Assembly: GCA_905233445.1 (NCBI GenBank)
Contig: CAJOEP010000001.1
Span: forward strand, 62,001 to 126,000
Origin: an uncultured Bacteroidales bacterium
Lineage (GTDB): Bacteria > Bacteroidota > Bacteroidia > Bacteroidales > F082
Direction: 5' to 3'
DNA length: 64,000 bases
A program made the position numbers and the translations under genes. This document shows, piece by piece, positions 34,514 through 42,649 of the stretch (positions are counted from its first letter, which is position 1; each line of letters begins with the position of its first letter). The notes under the pieces were generated by a model, which saw nothing but the letters and a program-made list of their open reading frames with translations, did not search any database and was not told where the DNA came from.

Positions 34514-35347
34514 ATGAAAAAACTATTGAAATATAGCTTGTTAGTATTGTTCATTGCAGGAGTTTTAAGCTCCTGCATGGATAAAAATGCTAGAAAGAAC
34601 AATTATCCGGCACCAGATGTTCCACTGCCACCTGTTGGAAGAGTTTATACCATCCAAGAACTTATCAATGTATGGATGAATGATGGCCAACAGAGTTCAT
34701 ATGCTAATGATACCATTTTCAAAAATAAAGATTGTTCGGTATATGGTATCGTTACAGCAGATGAGAGCTCCGGAAACTTCTATAAGGCATCATTTATTCA
34801 GGATAGAGCTTCAGGAATGGCAATTGAACTTTATATGAAGAGCGTTTCAGGTCTTCGTATAGGCGATTCCGTGAGAGTATGTCTTAGAGATGCAGTCTTG
34901 GGCGCATATGGCGGCACTCCGCAGATTCAGAATCTTGAATCAAAGAATATTGTAATTCTTGAGAATTGTAAATACATTGAGCCTGAGGTAGTTACGATAG
35001 CGGATATTACGGCACATCATCATCTTTGCCAACTGGTTACACTTAATAATGTCCAGTTTAAAGGTCCTTTTGTGGCCCCGACAAATGTTTGGGCAGTGAT
35101 GCACGAGACAAGTGCTACAAGTACAGCGTCGAGCCGCGATTTGGATGAATATGACGATAACTGCAATAAAACAGGCACAATTGTCGTTAGGACAAGTGCT
35201 TATGCTTCGTTTGCTGATAAACTATTGCCTACAGGAAAAGGCAGTATAACAGGCATACTGACATATTATTCTGGCTCAGGCGGCGTATGGCAGTTGTATG
35301 TTAGAAGTTTAAACGAAGTTTCGATGGACGGCGAACGTTGTGAATAA
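34514..35347 (+). CDS. DUF5689-type lipoprotein
   Basis: 277 aa with a lipoprotein signal (VLFIAGVLSSCMDK). The body (TIQELINVW, YGIVTADESSGNFYKASFIQDRASGMAIEL, IGDSVRVCLRDAVLGAYGGTPQIQNL) is the OB-fold-like DUF5689 domain, which in Bacteroidota often accompanies extracellular nucleases. It follows the choice-of-anchor J lipoprotein by 19 bp and ends the receptor operon. A nucleotide- or nucleic-acid-binding role fits the neighbourhood but is not shown. Confidence 0.75.
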   Translation: MKKLLKYSLLVLFIAGVLSSCMDKNARKNNYPAPDVPLPPVGRVYTIQELINVWMNDGQQSSYANDTIFKNKDCSVYGIVTADESSGNFYKASFIQDRASGMAIELYMKSVSGLRIGDSVRVCLRDAVLGAYGGTPQIQNLESKNIVILENCKYIEPEVVTIADITAHHHLCQLVTLNNVQFKGPFVAPTNVWAVMHETSATSTASSRDLDEYDDNCNKTGTIVVRTSAYASFADKLLPTGKGSITGILTYYSGSGGVWQLYVRSLNEVSMDGERCE

Positions 35348-35365
35348 TTTTTGGATATTTTAAAT

Positions 35366-36103
35366 ATGGCAGAAAACTTAGTAATCATCCCGACGTATAA
35401 CGAGAAAGAGAATATCGAGAAAATAATCCGATATGTCTTCAATCTCCCGATGGCTTTTGATATCCTGGTTGTCGAGGACAACAGTCCCGACGGCACAGCC
35501 GACATCGTGAAGCGCCTCATGCAGGAGTTCCCCGACAGGCTTTTCATCGAGGAAAGAAAAGGCAAGCTGGGTCTCGGCACGGCTTACATCCATGGTTTCA
35601 AGTGGGCGTTACAGCGTGACTATCAATATATTACGGAGATGGATGCTGATTTTTCACATAACCCTGACGACCTTATCCGTCTGCATGACGCCTGCGCCAA
35701 CGGCGCTGACTTGGCTGTCGGTTCGCGCTACAAATGCGGCGTGAACGTGGTCAACTGGCCGATGGGACGCGTTTTGATGTCGTATTACGCCTCGGCATAC
35801 GTCCGCTTTGTGACGAGGATGAAGGTGCGCGACACCACCGCAGGCTTCGTGTGCTACACACGTAAAGTGTTGGAAACCATCGACTTCGACAGAATTAAGT
35901 TCATTGGATACGCTTTCCAAATTGAGATGAAATACACAGCTTGGAAGCTCGGATTCAAGATTGAGGAAGTCTCGATTATCTTCACCGACCGAAAGGAAGG
36001 CACATCAAAGATGTCGGGCGGAATCTTCAGGGAAGCCGTGTTCGGCGTCATCAACTTGAGATGGAGAGGAATGTGGGGTAAAATCAAACCAAGAAAGAAG
36101 TAA
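35366..36103 (+). CDS. Polyprenol monophosphomannose synthase-type glycosyltransferase
   Basis: 245 aa from the ATG at 35366 (MAENLVIIPTYNEKENIEKI); the track's TTG at 35351 is less likely. A family 2 glycosyltransferase with VVEDNSPDGTADIV, ITEMDADFSHNPDDL (DxD) and GSRYKCG. This is the dolichyl/polyprenyl-phosphate mannose synthase group, which moves mannose from GDP-mannose to the lipid carrier at the inner membrane. There is no C-terminal membrane domain. It overlaps pyrC by one base. With manA elsewhere in the window it points to O-mannosylation, as known in Bacteroidota. Confidence 0.88.
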   Translation: MAENLVIIPTYNEKENIEKIIRYVFNLPMAFDILVVEDNSPDGTADIVKRLMQEFPDRLFIEERKGKLGLGTAYIHGFKWALQRDYQYITEMDADFSHNPDDLIRLHDACANGADLAVGSRYKCGVNVVNWPMGRVLMSYYASAYVRFVTRMKVRDTTAGFVCYTRKVLETIDFDRIKFIGYAFQIEMKYTAWKLGFKIEEVSIIFTDRKEGTSKMSGGIFREAVFGVINLRWRGMWGKIKPRKK

Positions 36104-37458
36104 TGAATTACATCATTAAAAACGCGACACTTGTCAACGAGGGAACGACCACGCTGGCAAGTGTCGTCATTTCTGACGGCAAGATCGCACAAATATTGCC
36201 GGGTAGAGACGCACGGCCGTGCGTCTCTACAGGGACAATTATTGATGCTACGGGCCTGTATCTAATCCCGGGCATCATCGACGAGCACGTGCATTTCCGT
36301 GAACCGGGACTGACACAGAAAGCCGACATCTTCACTGAGAGTAGGGCAGCCGTTGCAGGTGGCGTGACATCGTTTATGGACATGCCGAATACCAATCCGC
36401 AGACCACTACAAATGAGCTGTTGCAACAGAAATTCGACCTTGCGGCACAGAAATCGGCGGCGAATTACTCGTTTTATATGGGCGCAACAAACGAAAACAT
36501 CGACGAGATAAAGAAAGTTGACCCGAAAAAGGTTTGCGGCATCAAGTTGTTTATGGGCTCAAGCACTGGAAACATGCTTGTGAACGACAACGACATGCTT
36601 GTGCGCATCTTCAACGAGTCGCCGTGCCTGATTGCAGCACATTGCGAGGACGAGCAGATAATTCACGAAAACACGGTCTGCTGCAAGGATTTGGAGTCGA
36701 AAGACGCGGTGGTAGTAGATGCGAGCATTCATCCTTTTATCCGCACGACAGAAGCTTGCTACAAATCGACAGCGAAAGCGGTTTATATGGCTGCGAAGTT
36801 TGGCGCGAGATTGCATGTGATGCATATCTCGACGAAGTCGGAGCTGACATTGTTTAGAAATGATATTGCATTGAAAGACAAGAAGATAACAGCGGAGACA
36901 TGTCCGCATTACCTTACTTTCTGCGACAAGGATTACGAAGAAAAAAGCTATGCCATAAAGTGCAATCCGGCGATAAAAATGGCATCTGACCGTGATATTT
37001 TGCGCAAAGCCATCGTTGATGGACATATTGACACCATTGGAACCGACCACGCGCCGCATCTTTGGCACGAGAAATTTACGGACGATTATTTCACGGCAAA
37101 ATCAGGCTTTCCGTCGATACAGAACAGCCTCGATGTGATGCTCAATCTCTATCATCAGGGTGTGATTTCGTTGGAACAAATCGTGAAGCTGATGTGCCAT
37201 AATCCTGCTGAGTTGTATCAAATCAAGGGTAGAGGCTTTATTCGCGAAGGCTATTATGCCGACTTGGTACTTGTCGATTTGAATCATGAAAAAGTGATTA
37301 AAAACGACGATATGCTTTACAAATGCGGCTGGACTCCATACGACGGTATGAATGTGAAATCGCGTGTGACGCATACTTTTGTGAACGGAAAACTCGTTTA
37401 TCACGATGGTATCGTTGAAGAAAATATTATTGGAAAACCTTTGGAATTTGATCGGTAA
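36103..37458 (+). CDS. pyrC: Dihydroorotase with in-frame palindrome insert
   Basis: A zinc amidohydrolase of pyrimidine synthesis that interconverts carbamoyl-aspartate and dihydroorotate, 451 aa. Motifs: GIIDEHVHFREPGLTQKAD (HxH), VMHISTKSE and DTIGTDHAPHLWHEK. It is the long (class I/AllB-like) type. Residues about 34-43 (RDARPCVST in ILPGRDARPCVSTGTIIDATG) are encoded by a perfect 28-bp palindrome also found in murF-alr and after it; they lie in the N-terminal beta domain before the strand leading to HVH. The starting ATG overlaps the previous stop (TAATG). Confidence 0.93.
   Translation: MNYIIKNATLVNEGTTTLASVVISDGKIAQILPGRDARPCVSTGTIIDATGLYLIPGIIDEHVHFREPGLTQKADIFTESRAAVAGGVTSFMDMPNTNPQTTTNELLQQKFDLAAQKSAANYSFYMGATNENIDEIKKVDPKKVCGIKLFMGSSTGNMLVNDNDMLVRIFNESPCLIAAHCEDEQIIHENTVCCKDLESKDAVVVDASIHPFIRTTEACYKSTAKAVYMAAKFGARLHVMHISTKSELTLFRNDIALKDKKITAETCPHYLTFCDKDYEEKSYAIKCNPAIKMASDRDILRKAIVDGHIDTIGTDHAPHLWHEKFTDDYFTAKSGFPSIQNSLDVMLNLYHQGVISLEQIVKLMCHNPAELYQIKGRGFIREGYYADLVLVDLNHEKVIKNDDMLYKCGWTPYDGMNVKSRVTHTFVNGKLVYHDGIVEENIIGKPLEFDR
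36203..36230. repeat. In-frame perfect 28-bp palindrome in pyrC
   Basis: GTAGAGACGCACGG/CCGTGCGTCTCTAC, perfect, read as RDARPCVST. Same reading frame within the element as the copy inside murF-alr. Confidence 0.9.
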
Positions 37459-37461
37459 ATT

Positions 37462-37917
37462 ATGAAAAAAATATTGATAATCATAGCGTTAGTAATGGTT
37501 TTTGTCTCTTGCCAGAATAAAACCGTTCGTCATGTGCAGAAAGTGGCTCATTATTATGCGGAGACCGACCTTCCTTGGGTGATTTATTATTACGATGTTA
37601 TTGGGAAGGACTCAACATGGGTGGAGGAGAGATGGTTTCATGAGAATGGTGTGCTAGAACTTGAAGGGAAAATCGTTGATAATCAAAGGGAAGGCGAGTT
37701 TAAAGGTTATTTTCCGTCAGGCGAGTTAATGAGTGTCGGCAAATTTGTTAAAGGCAAGCGCGAGGGTAAGGGCGTGATTTATTATGAAAACGGTCAGGTT
37801 AACGTCGAGAACGAATATCGTAACGGCAAACCATATGGAATATGGAAAAAATATGACGAAGACGGCAACTTGATAATGGTGGGGGATGCAAAAGATGTTA
37901 TCAATCTTCTCGGATGA
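37462..37917 (+). CDS. YwqK/MORN-repeat lipoprotein
   Basis: 151 aa with a lipoprotein signal (MVFVSCQNK). It carries four or five copies of a MORN-like repeat (WFHENGVLELEGKIVD, YFPSGELMSVGKFVKGKREG, YYENGQVNVENEYRNGKPYG, KYDEDGNL), as in YwqK-type proteins. The YwqK name 'antitoxin' is historic; nothing here suggests a toxin. It probably acts at the cell envelope. It starts 3 bp after pyrC and overlaps tadA by 23-32 nt. Confidence 0.82.
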   Translation: MKKILIIIALVMVFVSCQNKTVRHVQKVAHYYAETDLPWVIYYYDVIGKDSTWVEERWFHENGVLELEGKIVDNQREGEFKGYFPSGELMSVGKFVKGKREGKGVIYYENGQVNVENEYRNGKPYGIWKKYDEDGNLIMVGDAKDVINLLG

Positions 37918-38335
37918 AAACTATATGCGGCAGGCTTTGGCTGAAGCCAAAGCCGCCGCCGATGACGATGAGGTGCCGGTAGGCGCAGTCGTTGTGGTGA
38001 ACGACAAAATCATTGCCCGCGCGCACAATCAGGTGGAGTTGCTCACCGATGTCACTGCGCACGCCGAGATTTTGGCCATCACTGCGGCATGTAACGCCTT
38101 GGGTACCAAATATTTGGATGACTGTACGCTTTATGTCACGCTGGAGCCATGTGTGATGTGCGCTGGCGCGTTGGAGCACTGCCATATAAAAAAGGTCGTG
38201 TGGGCCTGCGACGACCCGAAAAACGGATTCCAGCGTTTTGGTAACCTTTTACATCCGAAAACCGAAATAAAAAAAGGCATTCTCAAAGAAGAATGCCTTG
38301 AAATGTTGACCGATTTCTTTAAAAAGAAACGTTAG
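37895..38335 (+). CDS. tadA: tRNA adenosine deaminase-type nucleoside deaminase
   Basis: 146 aa from the ATG at 37895 (the upstream ATG at 37886 adds three residues). Zinc deaminase motifs are VTAHAEILAI (HAE) and LEPCVMCAGALEHC (PCxxC). TadA converts adenosine to inosine at the wobble position of tRNA-Arg. It starts inside the YwqK-like gene, suggesting coupled translation, and its stop overlaps the convergent pepA by 4 nt. A guanine deaminase-type relative cannot be ruled out, but the FxRFGN-like end fits TadA. Confidence 0.88.
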   Translation: MLSIFSDENYMRQALAEAKAAADDDEVPVGAVVVVNDKIIARAHNQVELLTDVTAHAEILAITAACNALGTKYLDDCTLYVTLEPCVMCAGALEHCHIKKVVWACDDPKNGFQRFGNLLHPKTEIKKGILKEECLEMLTDFFKKKR

Positions 38336-39765
38336 TCTTTCTTCACCATATCTCTGAAGAAACGCATCAGCAGTCTGACGTGAATGCCAACGCCGCCAGC
38401 AGGTTTGTAGCCGTCAGCTTTCTCGAGGAATGCTGTCCCGGCGATGTCGAAATGCACCCAGGGATAGTCGGTGAAATGCTCAAGGAACTTGCCGGCGGTG
38501 ATTGCGCCGCCGAATTTTCCACCTATATTCTTGATGTCGGCCAAGTCTGATTTAATCAATTCGCCATATTCTTCGTACATTGGGAATTTGACGAGGCGTT
38601 CATAAACGCGTTCTCCCACGTCTTCGAGTTGCTTGTAGATGTCGTCGGCATCGTGTTCCATTGCCACCGTCGCTACCGGTCCGATGGCGTAGGATGCCGC
38701 TCCTGTTAGTGTAGCGAAGTCGAACACCATCATCGGGTTGTATTTCTTGGCGTAGGCGAGTGCGTCGGCTAAAATCAAGCGTCCTTCAGCGTCGGTGTTG
38801 AGCACTTCAACGGTGGTGCCGTCGTACATGGTGATGATGTCGCCAGTCACGCGGGCGTTGCCGTCGATGCGGTTGTCGGTGGCCGGCACTAATGCTATCA
38901 CATGGACAGGTAGTTTCGCTTTTGCCACTGCATATACCGTACAAGCCACTGTGGCAGCGCCGGACATGTCGTCTTTCATGTCGCTCATGAAAGTGGAAGT
39001 CTTGAGATTATAGCCACCGGTGTCGAAGACGATGCCTTTGCCGACCAACACTATCGGTTTCTCGTTGACGGGATTTTCAGGTTTCCATTCGAGAATTGTA
39101 AATGTCGGTTCGTCGATACTTCCGGCGTTGACGGCGAGCAGACCGCCCATCTTAAGGGCTTCGATCTTCTTTTTATTGAACACTTCAGCGTTACCGCCCA
39201 CTGAACGTACTTTTTCGCTGATAAACTCGGCGAGTTTTTCGGCGTTGAGTTGGTTGACCGGCTCATTCACCAGGTCGCGTGCCATCAAAGTGGCTTCAAC
39301 GGTGATGTTGAGTTTCTCAACACAGTCGTCGCAAGCTGTTCCTTCAAGGAAATATATGGTTGTCAATGAGTTAGCCTTGACATCAGTCTTGTATTTGTTG
39401 AACTCGTAGTTGGCAAGCATCATGCCTTCGGCGGTACCCATTTTCACGCAGCGTTTACCACCGATATTTTGAATCAGAACATCGCTATACTTATTGGCAT
39501 TCAACCACTTACATATAGATGCGCCTTTTTTACGGCACTTCTCCATGAACTTGTTCTCTGATTCCTCGCTGTCGATGAAGAAAATGTGATAACATCCAGT
39601 GTATCTGTTGATTACGACGGTTTTTTTGTTGTCGTCAGCGTATATTTTCTTTATATAATCGCATTCTTCTTTACGAAGTCCGGTTTTTTCGATGTTATCG
39701 ATTGAATCTAATATAAAAACCTTTGCAGAAACATTGTCGTCGTTTCTAAATTTTAATTGTGTCAT
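38332..39765 (-). CDS. pepA: Leucyl aminopeptidase (M17)
   Basis: A 477-aa dinuclear metallopeptidase that trims N-terminal residues from peptides in the cytoplasm. The catalytic domain (about 170-477) has VGKGIVFDTGGYNLK, MSDMKDDMSGAATVA and the M17 signature NTDAEGRLILADAL, with AHFDIAGTAF-type sequence (VHFDIAGTAF) near the end. The N-terminal domain is divergent. It is translated 4 nt downstream-overlapping with waaA on the same strand (waaA stop at 39762 within pepA start region). Confidence 0.93.
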   Translation of the reverse strand: MTQLKFRNDDNVSAKVFILDSIDNIEKTGLRKEECDYIKKIYADDNKKTVVINRYTGCYHIFFIDSEESENKFMEKCRKKGASICKWLNANKYSDVLIQNIGGKRCVKMGTAEGMMLANYEFNKYKTDVKANSLTTIYFLEGTACDDCVEKLNITVEATLMARDLVNEPVNQLNAEKLAEFISEKVRSVGGNAEVFNKKKIEALKMGGLLAVNAGSIDEPTFTILEWKPENPVNEKPIVLVGKGIVFDTGGYNLKTSTFMSDMKDDMSGAATVACTVYAVAKAKLPVHVIALVPATDNRIDGNARVTGDIITMYDGTTVEVLNTDAEGRLILADALAYAKKYNPMMVFDFATLTGAASYAIGPVATVAMEHDADDIYKQLEDVGERVYERLVKFPMYEEYGELIKSDLADIKNIGGKFGGAITAGKFLEHFTDYPWVHFDIAGTAFLEKADGYKPAGGVGIHVRLLMRFFRDMVKKD

Positions 39766-40991
39766 GATAAAAATCCTTCTAAAACGCGCATTGTTTTATC
39801 AGTTGCACCAACTTTTGATGCTACGTAGTCGTGGCACACACGCGATGCCTTTTTGTAATAATCCTCGTCGTGGATAAGTCTGAAGAAAATGTCTTCGAGT
39901 GCATCCTGGTTTTTGATAGCGAATGCGCCTTTCTTTTTGACGAGGTCAACAGCTTCTTCAAATTCATGGTATTTAGGGCCGAAAACCACCGGGATGTTAT
40001 ACACGATGGCTTCTTGGATATTGTGAATACCGTCGTAGAATCCGGCGCCAATGTAAGCAAAGCGCGCGTATCTGTAAATCTTTGATAAAATTCCTATTTT
40101 ATTGATTACCAAAGTTCTTGACTGCTTACTCGGGTCGAAATTGGTATATAATTGATAATCATGGAGATGCGACTCGATTTGTTTGATGTGCGAATTGGAG
40201 ATGTCGTGTGGCACCATTATGAAGCAGTAGTCGCCAGGCATGTTGTCGATGAAATTATAGAGTATTTTCTCGTCTGACGGCCAGCTACTGCCTGCGATGA
40301 TACATTGTCTGTCGCCGATAAACTGTTCGATGTCGGGGAAACGTTGTTCCTGCTGGGCTATTTCATAGACGCGGTCGAAGCGCGTGTCGCCAGTGACTGT
40401 AAGGTCGTCGATGCCCATTTTGTAAAGAAGAGCTGCAGTCTGGTTATTCTGTGCGAAGAAGAATTTGACTTTGTAGAAGTGTTTTCTGAACCATTTTCCC
40501 CAAGGCTTGAAGAAATACTGGTTCGGACGCAGTACCGTTGATGTATAGAAAATAGGTATATGTCTGTCTTTCAACACTTTAATATGGTTGAACCAGAAGT
40601 CATATTTTACGAAAATAGCTGCTTTGAAATGGAAGTTTTTTACCAGATGGCGTGCATTGCTCAAGGTGTCGAGAGGCATATAGGCCACCATGTCGGCAAG
40701 GGGGAAGTCTTTTTTCACTTCATAACCCGAGGGTGAGAAGAAGGTGAGAAGGATTTTATACTGCGGGTAGTTTTGTTTCAGTTTTTCGATAATCGGCAGT
40801 CCTTGCTCAAATTCGCCCAGAGAAGAGACGTGTACCCATATCCACTTGTCGGTTGGATTGGCTGGTTTGAGTTTTGACCATTGGTTTTTACGTCCCGAGC
40901 ACCATAATTTTGCTTTTTTGTTGCCTAAAAATGCGGCCAAATGTATCATGGCTGCATAAACACGTATGAAAAAGGTATAAATATATCTCAT
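39762..40991 (-). CDS. waaA: 3-deoxy-D-manno-octulosonic acid (Kdo) transferase
   Basis: A GT30 glycosyltransferase that adds Kdo to lipid IVA at the inner membrane. It is 409 aa from the ATG at 40991 (MRYIYTFFIRVYAAMIHLAAFLGN), which gives the usual membrane anchor; the longer ORF start is unlikely. Family segments: WVHVSSLGEFEQGLPIIEKL (catalytic Glu), RHLVKNFHFKAAIFVKYDFWFN, GDTRFDRV, IGAGFYDGIHNIQEAIVYNIPVVFGP. Same strand as pepA downstream (4-nt overlap) and the outer-membrane protein upstream. It shares the LPS theme with lptB and kdsD at 44-45.6 kb. Confidence 0.93.
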   Translation of the reverse strand: MRYIYTFFIRVYAAMIHLAAFLGNKKAKLWCSGRKNQWSKLKPANPTDKWIWVHVSSLGEFEQGLPIIEKLKQNYPQYKILLTFFSPSGYEVKKDFPLADMVAYMPLDTLSNARHLVKNFHFKAAIFVKYDFWFNHIKVLKDRHIPIFYTSTVLRPNQYFFKPWGKWFRKHFYKVKFFFAQNNQTAALLYKMGIDDLTVTGDTRFDRVYEIAQQEQRFPDIEQFIGDRQCIIAGSSWPSDEKILYNFIDNMPGDYCFIMVPHDISNSHIKQIESHLHDYQLYTNFDPSKQSRTLVINKIGILSKIYRYARFAYIGAGFYDGIHNIQEAIVYNIPVVFGPKYHEFEEAVDLVKKKGAFAIKNQDALEDIFFRLIHDEDYYKKASRVCHDYVASKVGATDKTMRVLEGFLS

Positions 40992-41004
40992 AATATAGGG
41001 ATTT

Positions 41005-41772
41005 TCAATAATAATAGTATTCAGCCGGTTTGCGTTTGTAAGTCGGTATGTATATAGCGGCTCTGATGCCGATATATTGGTCGATGTAGTGTTTTGTGTC
41101 TTTGGCTTGCAGTTTGAAGTCCCAAGCTCGCAATGATTTTGTGTAAGCCTGAATAAACTCAAGTGATAATGAGAAGTTCAGGATTCTCGAGTTGCTTAAA
41201 AACAAATAGCCTATTTCGCCGGACCATGCGAATCCGCCGCGCATTCTGTCGTAACCGTACGGATAATCGCCTGCCATTGCCGGGGGTGGTGATGCGTAAG
41301 AGCCGAATTCGGTCCTGATTCTGTTATAAAGATAGCCCAATCCGCCTTGTACGAAGAATCCGCAGTTCTTATTCGGCGACAAAACAGGGAAAATCTTTCC
41401 TGCCTTTGCCTGAAAATGGGCACCACGCTCAAACAGCGCATAGCTTCCATAAATGCCGTCGCCGGTGATTATCTCGCCATTGTTGTCTAAGACATCGCCG
41501 AAAAGCTCCTCGCGGCTTATTTTTATAGAATTTCCCGAGATGAAATTGCCGTTTATACTGAAAATCCAGTTATTATCAGTCTTGTAACACAAGCTTCCTC
41601 CGATAGAATTATTGTTGTTGTATAAAACTTTGGTGTCTTTTCCCGGAAACTGATAAGCATAAGTCACTTGAAACATAAAGGTTGAAATCTTATCGCTTTT
41701 TATGTCGTATTGTGCCTTTGTTAAAAATGGTAAAAGGCTCAATGTGATGAAAATCAATATCTTATGCCTCAT
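41005..41772 (-). CDS. Outer membrane beta-barrel protein, unknown function
   Basis: 255 aa with a signal peptide (MRHKILIFITLSLLPFLTKAQ). The rest is alternating aromatic strands (FMFQVTYAYQFPG, CGFFVQGGLGYLYNRIR, GGFAWSGEIGYLFLSNSRILNFSLSLEFIQAYT), the pattern of a small outer-membrane barrel. It lies 13 bp upstream of waaA on the same strand. A TATATTTG box (41795-41802, minus) precedes it. I recognise no specific family. Confidence 0.7.
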   Translation of the reverse strand: MRHKILIFITLSLLPFLTKAQYDIKSDKISTFMFQVTYAYQFPGKDTKVLYNNNNSIGGSLCYKTDNNWIFSINGNFISGNSIKISREELFGDVLDNNGEIITGDGIYGSYALFERGAHFQAKAGKIFPVLSPNKNCGFFVQGGLGYLYNRIRTEFGSYASPPPAMAGDYPYGYDRMRGGFAWSGEIGYLFLSNSRILNFSLSLEFIQAYTKSLRAWDFKLQAKDTKHYIDQYIGIRAAIYIPTYKRKPAEYYYY

Positions 41773-41794
41773 ACTGGTAATAATAATATTTTTG

Positions 41795-41872
41795 CAAATA
41801 TAATAAACGTTTTGGAATTATGCATATAAATTTTAAAAAATGTTTCATTTATCAAAATTATTAGTATCTTTG
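41795..41872. promoter_or_regulatory. Divergent promoter boxes at 41.8 kb
   Basis: TATATTTG (41795-41802, minus) serves the barrel gene and TATCTTTG (41865-41872, plus) serves the lipoprotein gene. They face away from each other. Confidence 0.45.
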
Positions 41873-41904
41873 CATTTTAATAATAACAACAAAAAATTAA
41901 TTTT

Positions 41905-42648
41905 ATGAAAAAGAATTTGGCTTTTATTGCATTGGTTTTCAGTGTATTGATGTTGGTTTTTGTGTCATGTGGCAAGAGTGATTCAAACCCTGAGACACCT
42001 GAGACGCCGAATACGCATTGGTATTCACCGGAACCTGGTGAGAATGGTACTTTGCCGGAGTCGGTTTTGCCGGCAGCGTTACAAGATTCTATTAGTGAAT
42101 ATTTCAAAATCCATGATGGCGATAATCCTCCAATTATCAACCATGGCGAGTTTGTTTCGCATCCTCATGTGCTTCTGTTCTCCAACTATTCGTCGTCAGA
42201 GACAGACACTATAGGCTCGGTTTATAATGACCGCTATATAGCCTTCATTGAAAACGGAAATAAAATGGATTTCTATGGCAAACAGTGGGATGATGAATAT
42301 GAGGAATATTATGAGGAAGCATACAGGGGACTTAATGTTTTGGGTTCCGGAGAGAATTTCACATGCTATTATCTCACAGAGGGTTATCCTAACGGAATGT
42401 ACGCTAAACAATCGACAGTGTTCAGTGGTGCATGGACTCCATCATCTCGCGGATTGCGTGATTTTCAAGTAGCTGTGATTCTATTGGAAACCAGTGGCAA
42501 CCCGAGTTTGGCACCTGCCGGTTCGTTCCGTGTGCTTGGCGATGGTGACGGTTTGGCGGAAACCGACAATTGGATGGATGGAAAGAGCGAGTCTTGCCCG
42601 GCCGATATGACGGATAATGATCCTTTCCGAATGTTTAGAGTGAAATAA
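41905..42648 (+). CDS. Lipoprotein of unknown function
   Basis: 247 aa with a lipoprotein signal (MLVFVSCGKSD), then a proline-rich linker (NPETPETPNTHWYSPEPGENG). The mature part has no family I recognise; it is acidic and rich in Tyr (EEYYEEAYRGLNVLG) and ends with PADMTDNDPFRMFRVK. It is followed after one base by the M16 peptidase gene, so the two are probably cotranscribed. Confidence 0.65.
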   Translation: MKKNLAFIALVFSVLMLVFVSCGKSDSNPETPETPNTHWYSPEPGENGTLPESVLPAALQDSISEYFKIHDGDNPPIINHGEFVSHPHVLLFSNYSSSETDTIGSVYNDRYIAFIENGNKMDFYGKQWDDEYEEYYEEAYRGLNVLGSGENFTCYYLTEGYPNGMYAKQSTVFSGAWTPSSRGLRDFQVAVILLETSGNPSLAPAGSFRVLGDGDGLAETDNWMDGKSESCPADMTDNDPFRMFRVK

Positions 42649-42649
42649 A

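Noticed and set aside
37462-37917. Antitoxin role for the YwqK-like protein
   Set aside because: The family name is historic; it has a lipoprotein signal and MORN-like repeats and no toxin partner beside it.
39762-41162. Long waaA start with 57 extra residues
   Set aside because: The extension (NHCELGTSNCKPKTQNTTS) runs antisense through the end of the upstream barrel gene and lacks the membrane anchor seen from the ATG at 40991.
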